A DNA stretch of 17,891 nucleotides from CAIUKX01 sp964580965 (GCA_964580965.1 CAZOLZ010000044.1:1-17891); one strand, 5' to 3'. Counted from the stretch's first letter, positions 6,810-14,881 are shown. Translations and numbers: made by a program. Notes: a model not told the origin generated them from the letters alone.

Positions 6810-8654
6810 TTACTCTACCGTAACAGATTTAGCTAAGTTTCTTGGTTGATCAACATTACAACCTCTCATTACCGCAATATGGTAAGATAATAGTTGTAAT
6901 GGAATTGTTGCTAGTAATGGAACTAAATGTTCATCCGTATCAGGAATTTCAATCACATGATCAGTAATTTCTTTTACTTGCTTATCACCTTCTGTTACAA
7001 TTGCAATAATTTTACCTTTTCTTGCTTTTACTTCTTGAATATTACTTACAACTTTTTCATAAGAAGTACCCTTTGTCGCAATAACAAACACAGGCATCTC
7101 ATCATCAATCAAGGCGATTGGTCCGTGCTTCATTTCTGCTGCCGGATAACCTTCAGCATGAATGTATGATATTTCTTTTAACTTCAACGCTCCTTCCAAG
7201 GCAACAGGAAATGAACTTCCTCTACCTAAATATAGTGCATTTGTTGCATCTTTGTAAACTGATGCGATTTGTTCAATCAAAGCATTACTCTCTAAAATTT
7301 TCTCAACCTTGTATGGAATCGCTTCTAATTCAGTTAATAAAGTATGGAATTTTCTTTCATCAATTGCTCCTTTTTTATATGCTGCTGATAGTGCCATTAA
7401 TGTTAAGACTGTAACTTGAGCTGTAAAAGCTTTTGTTGAAGCAACTCCGATCTCTGGTCCTGCATGCGTGTAAGAGCCTCCATGTGTAACTCTTGAAATA
7501 GAAGATCCAACCACATTACAAATACCTAAGATTGTTGCTCCTTTGGATTTTGCTAATTCTAATGCAGCTAAAGTATCTGCAGTCTCTCCAGATTGAGAAA
7601 CAGCTAAAACGATGTCATTCTCATTAATTATTGGATTTCTATATCTAAATTCACTTGCATATTCAACTTCTACATTTATTCTAGCTAAATCCTCGAACAA
7701 ATATTCTCCAACCAAACAAGCATGCCATGAAGTACCACAAGCCACCATAATAATTCTTGGTGCATTTACGATTTTTTGTTCAAAATCTTTAACTCCACCT
7801 AATGAGACCCAACCCTCAGTTGAATTCAAACGCCCTCTAAAACAATCTTTAATTGAACGAGGTTGTTCATAAATCTCTTTTAACATGAAATGCTCATAAC
7901 CTCCTTTTTCAAGAGCTTCTAATTGCATTTCTAAATGCTGTACATATGGTGTAACTTCGCTATTAGCAATGTTTACAATTTTTAAACCCTCTACTAAATC
8001 AACTTCAGCAATTTCCTCATCATCTAAGTACACAACTTTTTTTGTATACTCAACAATTGGTGTTGCGTCAGAAGCTAAAAAGAAATCTCCATCGTTACCT
8101 ATACCTACTACCAAAGGACTACTTTTTCTGGCTGCAACTAATTTTGAAGGATTTTCTTTAGACATAACCACAATGGCATAAGCACCTACAACACTATGTA
8201 AAGCAAGTCTTACTGCTTCAGCAAGATTTACGTTTTCCTTTTTTTGAATGTCATCAATTAAATGAACCAATACCTCTGTATCTGTTTCACTTTGAAATTC
8301 ATACCCTCTATTGATTAACTCTTCTCTGAGTGTATCATAATTCTCGATGATACCATTGTGAATCAAAGCTAATCTTCCATCCATAGAAGCATGTGGATGA
8401 GCATTTATATCATTTGGAAGACCATGTGTAGCCCAACGAGTGTGACCTATACCTACACCACCATTTATATTTTTTTCGCTTGCAAACGCTTCTAAATTCG
8501 CAACCTTTCCTTGTCTCTTGTAAAGATTAATTTCACCTTGATCTAATAAAGCAATACCTGCACTATCATAACCTCTATATTCTAATCTTTTCAACCCTTT
8601 TACTACTATTGGGTACGCCTCTTTTTTACCAATGTAAGCTACTATTCCACACAT
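6810..8654 (-). CDS. glmS: Glutamine--fructose-6-phosphate aminotransferase (isomerizing)
   Basis: GlmS makes glucosamine-6-phosphate from fructose-6-phosphate and glutamine, the entry step to UDP-GlcNAc for peptidoglycan and LPS. The 614-residue protein has the full architecture. The N-terminal class II glutaminase starts MCGIVAYIG with Cys2 as the nucleophile, followed by GYDSAGIA and GHTRWATHG. Two SIS isomerase domains follow: the first with ACGTSWHA and SQSGETADTLAAL, the second with LGRGSSFPVALEGALKLKEI and AEGYPAAEMKHGPIAL. It ends LAKSVTVE, as expected for the channel-gating C-tail. It is the last gene of an operon after a DUF4270 lipoprotein, 12 bases downstream. No glmS ribozyme is apparent in that 12-base gap, as expected outside Gram-positives. 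Confidence 0.97.
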   Translation of the reverse strand: MCGIVAYIGKKEAYPIVVKGLKRLEYRGYDSAGIALLDQGEINLYKRQGKVANLEAFASEKNINGGVGIGHTRWATHGLPNDINAHPHASMDGRLALIHNGIIENYDTLREELINRGYEFQSETDTEVLVHLIDDIQKKENVNLAEAVRLALHSVVGAYAIVVMSKENPSKLVAARKSSPLVVGIGNDGDFFLASDATPIVEYTKKVVYLDDEEIAEVDLVEGLKIVNIANSEVTPYVQHLEMQLEALEKGGYEHFMLKEIYEQPRSIKDCFRGRLNSTEGWVSLGGVKDFEQKIVNAPRIIMVACGTSWHACLVGEYLFEDLARINVEVEYASEFRYRNPIINENDIVLAVSQSGETADTLAALELAKSKGATILGICNVVGSSISRVTHGGSYTHAGPEIGVASTKAFTAQVTVLTLMALSAAYKKGAIDERKFHTLLTELEAIPYKVEKILESNALIEQIASVYKDATNALYLGRGSSFPVALEGALKLKEISYIHAEGYPAAEMKHGPIALIDDEMPVFVIATKGTSYEKVVSNIQEVKARKGKIIAIVTEGDKQVKEITDHVIEIPDTDEHLVPLLATIPLQLLSYHIAVMRGCNVDQPRNLAKSVTVE

Positions 8655-8666
8655 ACGCTTAAAATT

Positions 8667-9992
8667 TTAGAACTCAGTATATTTGAGTGTTAATTTTGGT
8701 TTTAAACTTGTTGAATTAGGACCATTAAAAATAATCCTATTTAATGATGAATTATATTCTTTTGGATAGACGTATATTTTAGAACCATCTACCAATAAAT
8801 CTAAATTTTGTCCGTCTATTGTCACGGGATACTTTTGACGTGTAACCTTTGCCTGAATGTATGACTTTAAATCTAATGTGAAATGATTTTGAGTGTCATC
8901 ATAAGAACCTGAACCTACATTAAACAATTTGGTTGTTGTTTCCATGTTTGTAGCAAAATTAACGTCATAACCAGTTCCATATAAATCTCCAGATTGATAA
9001 TTAACTGGTAAAACTAAACTTGCCTCATGAACGATTATGTTGGATGGCAAATTCTCAAGTCCTGGTATTTCAATCACAGCTCTTGATGCTAAAGCTTGTG
9101 CATAAAATGTGTTATTTCCTAAACTATTATTATCAACTACGTTTTCTACTTCTGTTGAACTATTATCAACTTCGACATGATTAAATTTAGCAGCTGAAGA
9201 ATTGATTAAAAAATCAAATGTTTTACTTACTCCGTCTTGTCTGTAATAAATTGTCAGCTTTGACAAAGGGTCATTGATATCAAAATAAAAGATGCCACCT
9301 TGACCCGAACTGAAAGAAGTTACTGATTTGATGTGCAATCCTTTGAAATAATTAAAGAAAGCATCATTTGAATCAAATGTACCTGTCATGTTGTTTGCTT
9401 CAGTCATAAATTGTTTTGCCAAATTTGTATCAAGATAAATACGCATTTGAGGGTCGTAAGTCGTTGTATCTATAATGATTTCATTAAATGGGTCTGGAGT
9501 AACTGTAGATTTATTTGGGTCTATCAAATTAATCGAATTTAACGATTTTGAAGAAAAAGAATAATACAATGTTTCAACATCCAATGTATCACTTAACTCA
9601 TAAACTTCAAAAGTTTGATCTTCTAACGTACCATAAACACCATCATACTTTAATCCTAATACAAACGAATCTAATACAATTGAATTTAAATCTCCAAAAT
9701 TAGGACTTGTTGATGGTAATCTCAGTTGCGTGAAGAAACTAGAATTAACTGGTCCAAATACAGGATCAACATAATTACCTAATAAAGCGACACTCGAAGT
9801 GCTTGTGATTACAGAATCCTCCCAAATAGAATAAGTATTAAATGAGAATGTATCTACAATAGTTGCATTTAATAGCGCATCTGGATTTATTGTTGAGCTT
9901 CCAACATAAGAATCTTTCTTTTTACATGAGTAAAAACCTATTCCCAATACAAAAACGAGAATTAAAATTCTTAAGAGTTGTTTTTTTCTCAT
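8667..9992 (-). CDS. DUF4270 family lipoprotein
   Basis: A 441-residue exported lipoprotein. The signal peptide has a basic N-terminus (MRKK), a hydrophobic core, and a lipobox ending at Cys23 (GFYSC). The mature protein begins with KKKD, so the acidic motif after Cys reported as a surface-export signal in some Bacteroidota is not evident; periplasm-facing anchoring is possible. The rest is beta-rich. It includes the early DUF4270 feature of a conserved YxxDPVFG-like segment (GNYVDPVFGPVNSSFF) and the family-like ending NRIIFNGPNSTSLKPKLTLKY. DUF4270 proteins are restricted to Bacteroidota and their function is not known. The gene lies three bases after the GT5-like gene and 12 bases before glmS, an operon suggesting an envelope or glycan role (inference). 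Confidence 0.85.
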   Translation of the reverse strand: MRKKQLLRILILVFVLGIGFYSCKKKDSYVGSSTINPDALLNATIVDTFSFNTYSIWEDSVITSTSSVALLGNYVDPVFGPVNSSFFTQLRLPSTSPNFGDLNSIVLDSFVLGLKYDGVYGTLEDQTFEVYELSDTLDVETLYYSFSSKSLNSINLIDPNKSTVTPDPFNEIIIDTTTYDPQMRIYLDTNLAKQFMTEANNMTGTFDSNDAFFNYFKGLHIKSVTSFSSGQGGIFYFDINDPLSKLTIYYRQDGVSKTFDFLINSSAAKFNHVEVDNSSTEVENVVDNNSLGNNTFYAQALASRAVIEIPGLENLPSNIIVHEASLVLPVNYQSGDLYGTGYDVNFATNMETTTKLFNVGSGSYDDTQNHFTLDLKSYIQAKVTRQKYPVTIDGQNLDLLVDGSKIYVYPKEYNSSLNRIIFNGPNSTSLKPKLTLKYTEF

Positions 9993-9995
9993 TGA

Positions 9996-10817
9996 CTATG
10001 ACAATACCTCTGCTTCAATAACCTTGTCAAAAAATTCAGATAATACTTTATTTTGATTTTCTTCAGGTATAAATTCTTGTTTCAAACAAGTTGCATCATC
10101 AAAAATTTCTTGCATCCAAGGCTTTACCTCCTCACTAGCAATGTTTAAACCATCTGAATATTCAACCATAACTTTGGTAATATTCTCAGGGCTTGTATCT
10201 TTTAGTTTATCAACAATCTCATCACCAAATCCTTCAAATTTTAATTTTTCAGGAAATCTTGCATCCCAATTATTGTCGAAACATTCTCCATACAAACTGT
10301 AAACGACTCTGGTATCTGCAAAATGTGGATCTTTACCGTACAATCCTTTAAGATAAATTGGCATAAGCATTGACATCCATCCATGACAATGAATTACATC
10401 TGGTTGCCAACCTAATTTTTTAACCGTTTCTAGAACTCCACGACAAAAGAACATAGCTCTTTCATCATTATCTTCAAAATATTTTCCGTTTTCATCAACA
10501 ACAGTATTCTTTCTCTTAAAATACTCTTCGTTATCAATAAAATAAATTTGCATACGAGCAGCTGCTATTGAAGCTACTTTAATTATTAATGGGTGATCAT
10601 TATCATCAATCACAATATTTAATCCTGATAAACGAATAACTTCGTGAAGCTGATGACGTCTTTCATTAATAGATCCATATCTAGGAGTAAACACCCTAAT
10701 TTCCTTTCCAGACTCTTGTATACCTTGTGGCAATCTTCTTGCTGTGTTTGATATTTCAGACTTTGGTAGGAAAGGTGTAATTTCCTGCGACATAAATAGA
10801 ACTTTCTTTTTCTCCAT
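9996..10817 (-). CDS. Glycogen/starch synthase-like GT5 N-terminal domain protein
   Basis: This 273-residue protein resembles only the N-terminal Rossmann half (GT5 catalytic domain) of GlgA; full GlgA is about 470-480 residues. It keeps the fold pattern: KKVLFMSQEITPFLPK at the start, RVFTPRYG at 41-48, IYFIDNEEYF at 91-100, and DVIHCHGW at 140-147 in place of the usual DVVHAHDW. The KTGGL loop that contacts ADP-glucose reads K19-S-E-I-S here: the lysine stays and the glycines are lost. The C-terminal GT1-type half, which carries most nucleotide-sugar binding residues, is absent; the frame ends at TAG with no GT-like continuation, because DUF4270 follows three bases later. Similar short proteins next to panC are known in Bacteroidota, so it is not a fresh truncation. 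Glycogen synthase activity is doubtful. Confidence 0.8.
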   Translation of the reverse strand: MEKKKVLFMSQEITPFLPKSEISNTARRLPQGIQESGKEIRVFTPRYGSINERRHQLHEVIRLSGLNIVIDDNDHPLIIKVASIAAARMQIYFIDNEEYFKRKNTVVDENGKYFEDNDERAMFFCRGVLETVKKLGWQPDVIHCHGWMSMLMPIYLKGLYGKDPHFADTRVVYSLYGECFDNNWDARFPEKLKFEGFGDEIVDKLKDTSPENITKVMVEYSDGLNIASEEVKPWMQEIFDDATCLKQEFIPEENQNKVLSEFFDKVIEAEVLS

Positions 10818-10847
10818 GAAAATCTTTAAGATTTGGTAAAAACTTTA

Positions 10848-10878
10848 CAAAAATATTAAAAAAAAAGTGAATCTTCAA
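10848..10878 (-). promoter_or_regulatory. Promoter for GT5-like / DUF4270 / glmS operon
   Basis: On the minus strand a TTG (10878-10876) is followed after 20 bases by TATTTTTG (10855-10848). Both elements and the spacing fit the Bacteroidota TTG / TAnnTTTG promoter, and this is the best-formed promoter in the window. Transcription would start near 10843, about 25 bases before the ATG. Confidence 0.6.
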
Positions 10879-10888
10879 CAAAAAGAAA

Positions 10889-10896
10889 TAGTTTTG
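10889..10896 (+). promoter_or_regulatory. panC: Candidate -7 promoter element for panC
   Basis: TAGTTTTG matches TAnnTTTG and lies 31 bases before the GTG start of panC. The -33 region has no clear TTG. Its upstream half would overlap the promoter of the divergent GT5-like operon, so the two could compete for RNA polymerase. Confidence 0.42.
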
Positions 10897-10927
10897 TCGA
10901 ACAAAAAAAATACTTTAACTGCAAATA

Positions 10928-11770
10928 GTGAAAGTTTATAGTACAATATCTGAATTAAAAAAAGCACTTAATTTACTAAAAAAAGATGGTGCTAAAATAG
11001 GTTTTGTCCCTACTATGGGCGCTTTACACAACGGTCACCTCTCTTTAGTTAAAGAGTCTAATAATCAGTGTGATATAACTGTTGTAAGCGTTTACATAAA
11101 TCCCACACAGTTTAATAACTCAAGTGATTTTGAGCATTACCCAAGAACCTTGGAAAAAGATCTTTCATTATTAGAAAGAGAAAATTGCAACATTGTTTTC
11201 ACTCCATCTGACAACGAAATATATCCTGATAATTTCGAGAAAATTTCACTGGATCTTGGTCAACTTGCAGAAATCATGGAAGGAAAATTCAGGCCTGGGC
11301 ATTTTGATGGTGTTATGAATGTTGTTTATCGTTTATTTGACATTATACAACCAGATAAAGCTTTTTTTGGTTTAAAAGACTTTCAACAAGTTGCAGTAAT
11401 CAAATTCATGGTAAAGCAACTTAATTTACCTGTTGAAATTATTCCATGCCCAACTTTAAGGGAAAATGACGGTCTTGCAATGAGTAGTCGAAATATAAGA
11501 CTTACGAATGAAGACAAAGCAAATGCTTTGATTTTATTTAAAACATTAGACTTTGCACAATCATTAAAAAAACAAGGGAGATCTCCAAAAGAAGTTCAAA
11601 AAGAAGCTGTTACATTTTTTAAGGCTAGTAATCTTGAGCTTGAATATTTTGAAATCGTTGATCCGTTGACTTTAGCATCATTAGAAAATGAATGGGTAAA
11701 TAACTCTACAGCTTGTATCGTGGCATACTGTAATGATGTAAGGCTAATTGACAACTTAGAATTAAACTAA
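10928..11770 (+). CDS. panC: Pantoate--beta-alanine ligase (pantothenate synthetase)
   Basis: PanC joins pantoate and beta-alanine using ATP, through a pantoyl-adenylate, to give pantothenate. The 280-residue protein carries VPTMGALHNGHLSL with the HxGH ATP motif at 34-37, KPGHFDGV-like substrate region RPGHFDGV, FGLKDFQQVAVI, and the KMSKS-like segment LAMSSRN. The start codon is GTG at 10928; no ATG in frame precedes the conserved PTMGALH motif (first internal Met is residue 30), and the GTG N-terminus matches the family. It is transcribed alone and divergent from the GT5-like gene. Its TAA overlaps the TAG of the convergent ATL gene. The upstream enzyme gene panD is about 7 kb away. Confidence 0.96.
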   Translation: MKVYSTISELKKALNLLKKDGAKIGFVPTMGALHNGHLSLVKESNNQCDITVVSVYINPTQFNNSSDFEHYPRTLEKDLSLLERENCNIVFTPSDNEIYPDNFEKISLDLGQLAEIMEGKFRPGHFDGVMNVVYRLFDIIQPDKAFFGLKDFQQVAVIKFMVKQLNLPVEIIPCPTLRENDGLAMSSRNIRLTNEDKANALILFKTLDFAQSLKKQGRSPKEVQKEAVTFFKASNLELEYFEIVDPLTLASLENEWVNNSTACIVAYCNDVRLIDNLELN

Positions 11771-12129
11771 ATTAATAATTCTTCTGCCGGATCCCAGACA
11801 ATCGATTCAAAATTCTGAATTTGATCATCAACAACTAAAACTCCTTCCTTTTTTAGTTTTTCTTCCATTTCAAAAGGTGTAGAGAAGTGCATTTTACCAG
11901 TTAGTAAACCTTGACGGTTTACAACGCGATGAGCAGGAATCGCTTTATCTGTATTGCTAAATTTATGAGACTGATTCATAGCCCAACCTACCATTCTACT
12001 TGAGCGTTTTGATCCTAAATAACTTGCAATTAACCCGTATGATGTAACTCTTCCTCTTGGAATTAAACGAACAACTTCGAAAACCATTTCAAAAAAATCG
12101 TTTTTACCTTTTACTGGAGAAGAACTCAA
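11767..12129 (-). CDS. Alkyltransferase-like protein (ATL), MGMT/Ogt family without the acceptor cysteine
   Basis: This is a 120-residue DNA-binding protein of the MGMT fold. The helix-turn-helix and flipping segment is IPRGRVTSYGLIA (residues 23-35, Tyr31), and the arginine finger is in SSRMVG (Arg45). In MGMT the next element is PCHRV with the alkyl-accepting Cys; here it is IPAHRVV, with Ala66. ATL proteins bind O6-alkylguanine without repairing it and, in studied cases, hand lesions to nucleotide excision repair. The start is TTG at 12129: the in-frame stop is only two codons further upstream, and the conserved NDFFEMVFEVV segment precedes the first ATG (12087). It begins two bases after gatC, so it is co-transcribed with it. 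Confidence 0.88.
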   Translation of the reverse strand: MSSSPVKGKNDFFEMVFEVVRLIPRGRVTSYGLIASYLGSKRSSRMVGWAMNQSHKFSNTDKAIPAHRVVNRQGLLTGKMHFSTPFEMEEKLKKEGVLVVDDQIQNFESIVWDPAEELLI

Positions 12130-12131
12130 TT

Positions 12132-12422
12132 TTACTTAGATAATACTTTTGGAATTCTAAAGTAGTCAGAATCTTTTTTGGGTGCATTTTTCAACGCTTC
12201 ATCTTGAGTAACAGATATGTTTGGATTATCATCTCTCAAAACATTAACTTCATCGTTCATAAAGATTAAAGGCTCGACATTATCAGTAGGAAGCTCTGAA
12301 AGTTTATCCATGAAGGAAATGATGTTTTCCATATCTTTTTTGATGGCTTCTTTATTATCTCCTTCAAATTTCAATCGTGCTAAATGGGAGATATGATCTA
12401 CTAAATCGTCTGTTATCTTCAT
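12132..12422 (-). CDS. gatC: Asp-tRNA(Asn)/Glu-tRNA(Gln) amidotransferase subunit C
   Basis: GatC is the small linker subunit of GatCAB, which converts mischarged Glu-tRNA(Gln) and Asp-tRNA(Asn) to the correct amide forms. At 96 residues it has the normal size. It shows the family's VDHISHLARLKF start, the helical MENIISFMDKLSEL segment, the VEPLIF turn, and the C-terminal YFRIPKVLSK. The catalytic subunits gatA and gatB are not nearby, which is common in Bacteroidota. It lies 35 bases downstream of the helicase and two bases upstream of the ATL gene, so the three probably form one transcript, unless the 35-base gap hides a promoter. Confidence 0.93.
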   Translation of the reverse strand: MKITDDLVDHISHLARLKFEGDNKEAIKKDMENIISFMDKLSELPTDNVEPLIFMNDEVNVLRDDNPNISVTQDEALKNAPKKDSDYFRIPKVLSK

Positions 12423-12457
12423 TTTGAATTTCTTAACTGGTCACAAATATACAAATC

Positions 12458-14749
12458 TTATCTCATTTGTGAGGCTCGATACAATTTCAATTCATCCCAA
12501 GTCACTTTGTCTCCCAATTTTTCTTTTAGAGGAGTTAACGATTCCTCTTGATATCCTTCAAAATATGTTACTAATTCACTTATTTTTTCCTCCGATAATA
12601 CTTGATTCAATTCAATCTTTTCATCTTTGATCAATTTGGCTAAATGATTGTAAATTGTATTTGTAGTTAACTGCCTGAGTTTTGCAATTTCTTCAACTGT
12701 TTTACCATTCTCAAACATAACTAATGTTTGTTCATAGGTAGATAATTTCTTTTCTTTTTTGGATTTTTCAATGATTTCAGTTTCATCATCTAAATCTATA
12801 TCTGGTTCATCAAAGAATGAAACATTCTCCCTACTCTCTTGTTTGATTAATGCAGCCTTAGTTATCTTGTAATGTTTCACTTCTTCATTCCAAATTCTTT
12901 CTTTAGAAATTTCTAACCCTAAACTAACTGATTCTATGTATGTTTTCACACGTTTTAATTGTAAAATAACTTTTAATAATAAATCCCTTAATTCTTCTAA
13001 TTCTTTTACTAATTGACGTGTCTTCTTTTGTTTTTTAAGTTGATAAATTTGCTTTAAAACTGCATAATAAACTGAATCAAATTGTTTGAAAAAATAGTTG
13101 TATGCAGCATCAACCCTTTCTTTTAAAAATAAGTAATCAACCTCTTGCCTGCTTATAATTTGAGTCAATTGATTTATGAATTTTTTTGCTGGATCCATTG
13201 TTGTTGCAATCATTTGATTCTGATGATGGATCCATGATTTTAATTTTCCCTTCTCTGATTTTGATGTAGCGTGTTTATATTCTAGCTCATGTTTAATCCA
13301 TGCTTGTTGCATATCATACCAATCAAACGTTTCTTTCAACAAATTATATAAATATGTTTTTGACGTGTTTTTTAAAGCAATATCTAGTTGAGATTGATTT
13401 AATTTGTTTTGTTGAAAATGAACAACCGTCTCATCGTTTGTCATTCCATTCAAGCGCAACGATTCTGTTAAAATCAATCCATCAAGCGATTTTAATCTTG
13501 AGAATGCTACGTAAGCTTGACCAGGTGCAAAAACATTAGAAACATCTAAAATTGCTTTCTCAAAGGTTAGTCCCTGACTTTTATGGATTGTAATTGCCCA
13601 CGCAAGTTTAATTGGATACTGTACAAAAGTACCAACAACCTCTTCTTCAATTTCTCCTGACTCATTATTTTGAACATACTTTACATTATTCCATTCGTAT
13701 TTAGAAACCTCAATTGTCTTATCTTCTTCTTTAAAATAAACCATGATTTCATTGGAACTTATTTCTTTTATGACACCCATTTTACCGTTGTAATATTGTT
13801 TATCCGAACTAACAATATCATTCTTAATAAACATAATCTGAGCGTCCTTTTTGAATTCTAAGTTTGCATCAATTGGGTACATATGCGGTGGAAATTCACC
13901 TGTGATTTCTGCTTCAAAAAAGTAACTTTTCCCTTCAATTTTTTGCAACTCCTTTTGATTGATATTATCCGCTTTATAATTGTGAGTTGTAAGAGTAACA
14001 TAGCCTTCTTGCTCAAAGGTTCCTTCATTTTTTACATATTGATTTAATTTAAGAACATGGTCATTGGTCAATTGGTTATTTCTTAAATCATTTAAAAAGC
14101 TTATAAACGAATCATCATCTTGCCTGTATATTTTTTCTAACTCAATAAAAATCGGGAATTTTTCTTCAATTACTTTAGCATTAAAAAAGAAACTTCCTCT
14201 GTAATATTTACTTAAAACTTGCCATTCATCCTGTTTTACGACAGGTGGTAATTGTAATAAATCTCCAATAAAAAGGACTTGAACACCTCCAAAAGCCTCA
14301 TTTGATTTTCTAACATTACGCAGCATCCAGTCAATTGCATCAAGCAAATCTGCCCGCAACATGCTGACCTCATCAATAATCAATAATTCTAAATTTTGAA
14401 TTAAAGCTTTACGTGAAGCATTCATTTTAAAATGCTTCGTCAATGTGCTTTTACTCTCAAACTTTACCGATTCATTACCTATATTACCGTTTATAAAATC
14501 AGGAATAAAACTCGAGAATGGTAATTGAAAAAAAGAATGAATTGTTACACCTCCTGCATTTAACGCAGCTATGCCTGTAGGAGCAACTATAATCGTTTGT
14601 TTGTGTGTTGTTTGGATTATTTTTTTTAATAAAGTAGTTTTACCTGTTCCTGCTTTACCTGTTAAAAATACCGGATAGTCCGTTTGATTAATAAATTTTT
14701 CCGTAAATATGGATGGATCAAAAGGTTGGTTAATTGTTTGCTTATTCAT
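12458..14749 (-). CDS. PIF1-like SF1 helicase with C-terminal helix-turn-helix domain
   Basis: A 763-residue ATP-dependent DNA helicase. The motor begins at the N-terminus: Walker A GKAGTGKT (31-38), motif Ia APTGIAALNAGGVTIHSFF (56-74), Walker B IIDEVSML with D126-E127, and motif III GDLLQLPP (162-169). Motifs V/VI follow in the UvrD-C2 half as AWAITIHKSQGLTFEKA and QAYVAFSRLKSLDG. This is the PIF1/RecD superfamily 1B pattern. A charged, mainly helical middle (~470-640) follows. The end (~669-763) is a winged HTH (YEQTLVMFENGKTVEEIAKL and TTNTIYNHLAKLI) like the HTH_40 domain at the C-terminus of some RecQ proteins. Likely roles are genome maintenance and unwinding of structured DNA; the precise substrate is unknown. 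It heads the operon with gatC and ATL. Confidence 0.9.
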   Translation of the reverse strand: MNKQTINQPFDPSIFTEKFINQTDYPVFLTGKAGTGKTTLLKKIIQTTHKQTIIVAPTGIAALNAGGVTIHSFFQLPFSSFIPDFINGNIGNESVKFESKSTLTKHFKMNASRKALIQNLELLIIDEVSMLRADLLDAIDWMLRNVRKSNEAFGGVQVLFIGDLLQLPPVVKQDEWQVLSKYYRGSFFFNAKVIEEKFPIFIELEKIYRQDDDSFISFLNDLRNNQLTNDHVLKLNQYVKNEGTFEQEGYVTLTTHNYKADNINQKELQKIEGKSYFFEAEITGEFPPHMYPIDANLEFKKDAQIMFIKNDIVSSDKQYYNGKMGVIKEISSNEIMVYFKEEDKTIEVSKYEWNNVKYVQNNESGEIEEEVVGTFVQYPIKLAWAITIHKSQGLTFEKAILDVSNVFAPGQAYVAFSRLKSLDGLILTESLRLNGMTNDETVVHFQQNKLNQSQLDIALKNTSKTYLYNLLKETFDWYDMQQAWIKHELEYKHATSKSEKGKLKSWIHHQNQMIATTMDPAKKFINQLTQIISRQEVDYLFLKERVDAAYNYFFKQFDSVYYAVLKQIYQLKKQKKTRQLVKELEELRDLLLKVILQLKRVKTYIESVSLGLEISKERIWNEEVKHYKITKAALIKQESRENVSFFDEPDIDLDDETEIIEKSKKEKKLSTYEQTLVMFENGKTVEEIAKLRQLTTNTIYNHLAKLIKDEKIELNQVLSEEKISELVTYFEGYQEESLTPLKEKLGDKVTWDELKLYRASQMR

Positions 14750-14841
14750 TAATCTTTATTCGCTTTTACGTATCATTATCACATTGAATTTAATCAAAAA
14801 GTTTAAACCAAACATTAAAAAGGCAAATTTTTATTTCTTGC

Positions 14842-14849
14842 TATATTTG
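14842..14849 (+). promoter_or_regulatory. Candidate -7 promoter element for flavin reductase operon
   Basis: TATATTTG matches TAnnTTTG and lies 32 bases before the ATG. No TTG is found near the expected -33 position. The remaining 14750-14841 stretch must hold the helicase promoter on the other strand, but I see no exact TAnnTTTG match there. Confidence 0.42.
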
Positions 14850-14881
14850 TTTAACTTTACGCTAAATTATTTAAACAAAAC

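Noticed and set aside
6927..8181. Several 70-98 codon + strand frames opposite glmS
   Set aside because: All lie antisense to GlmS, whose full domain set is intact; sequences are low-complexity and gene-unlike.
8655..8666. glmS ribozyme before glmS
   Set aside because: Only 12 bases separate DUF4270 and glmS; a glmS ribozyme needs far more and is not known from Bacteroidota.
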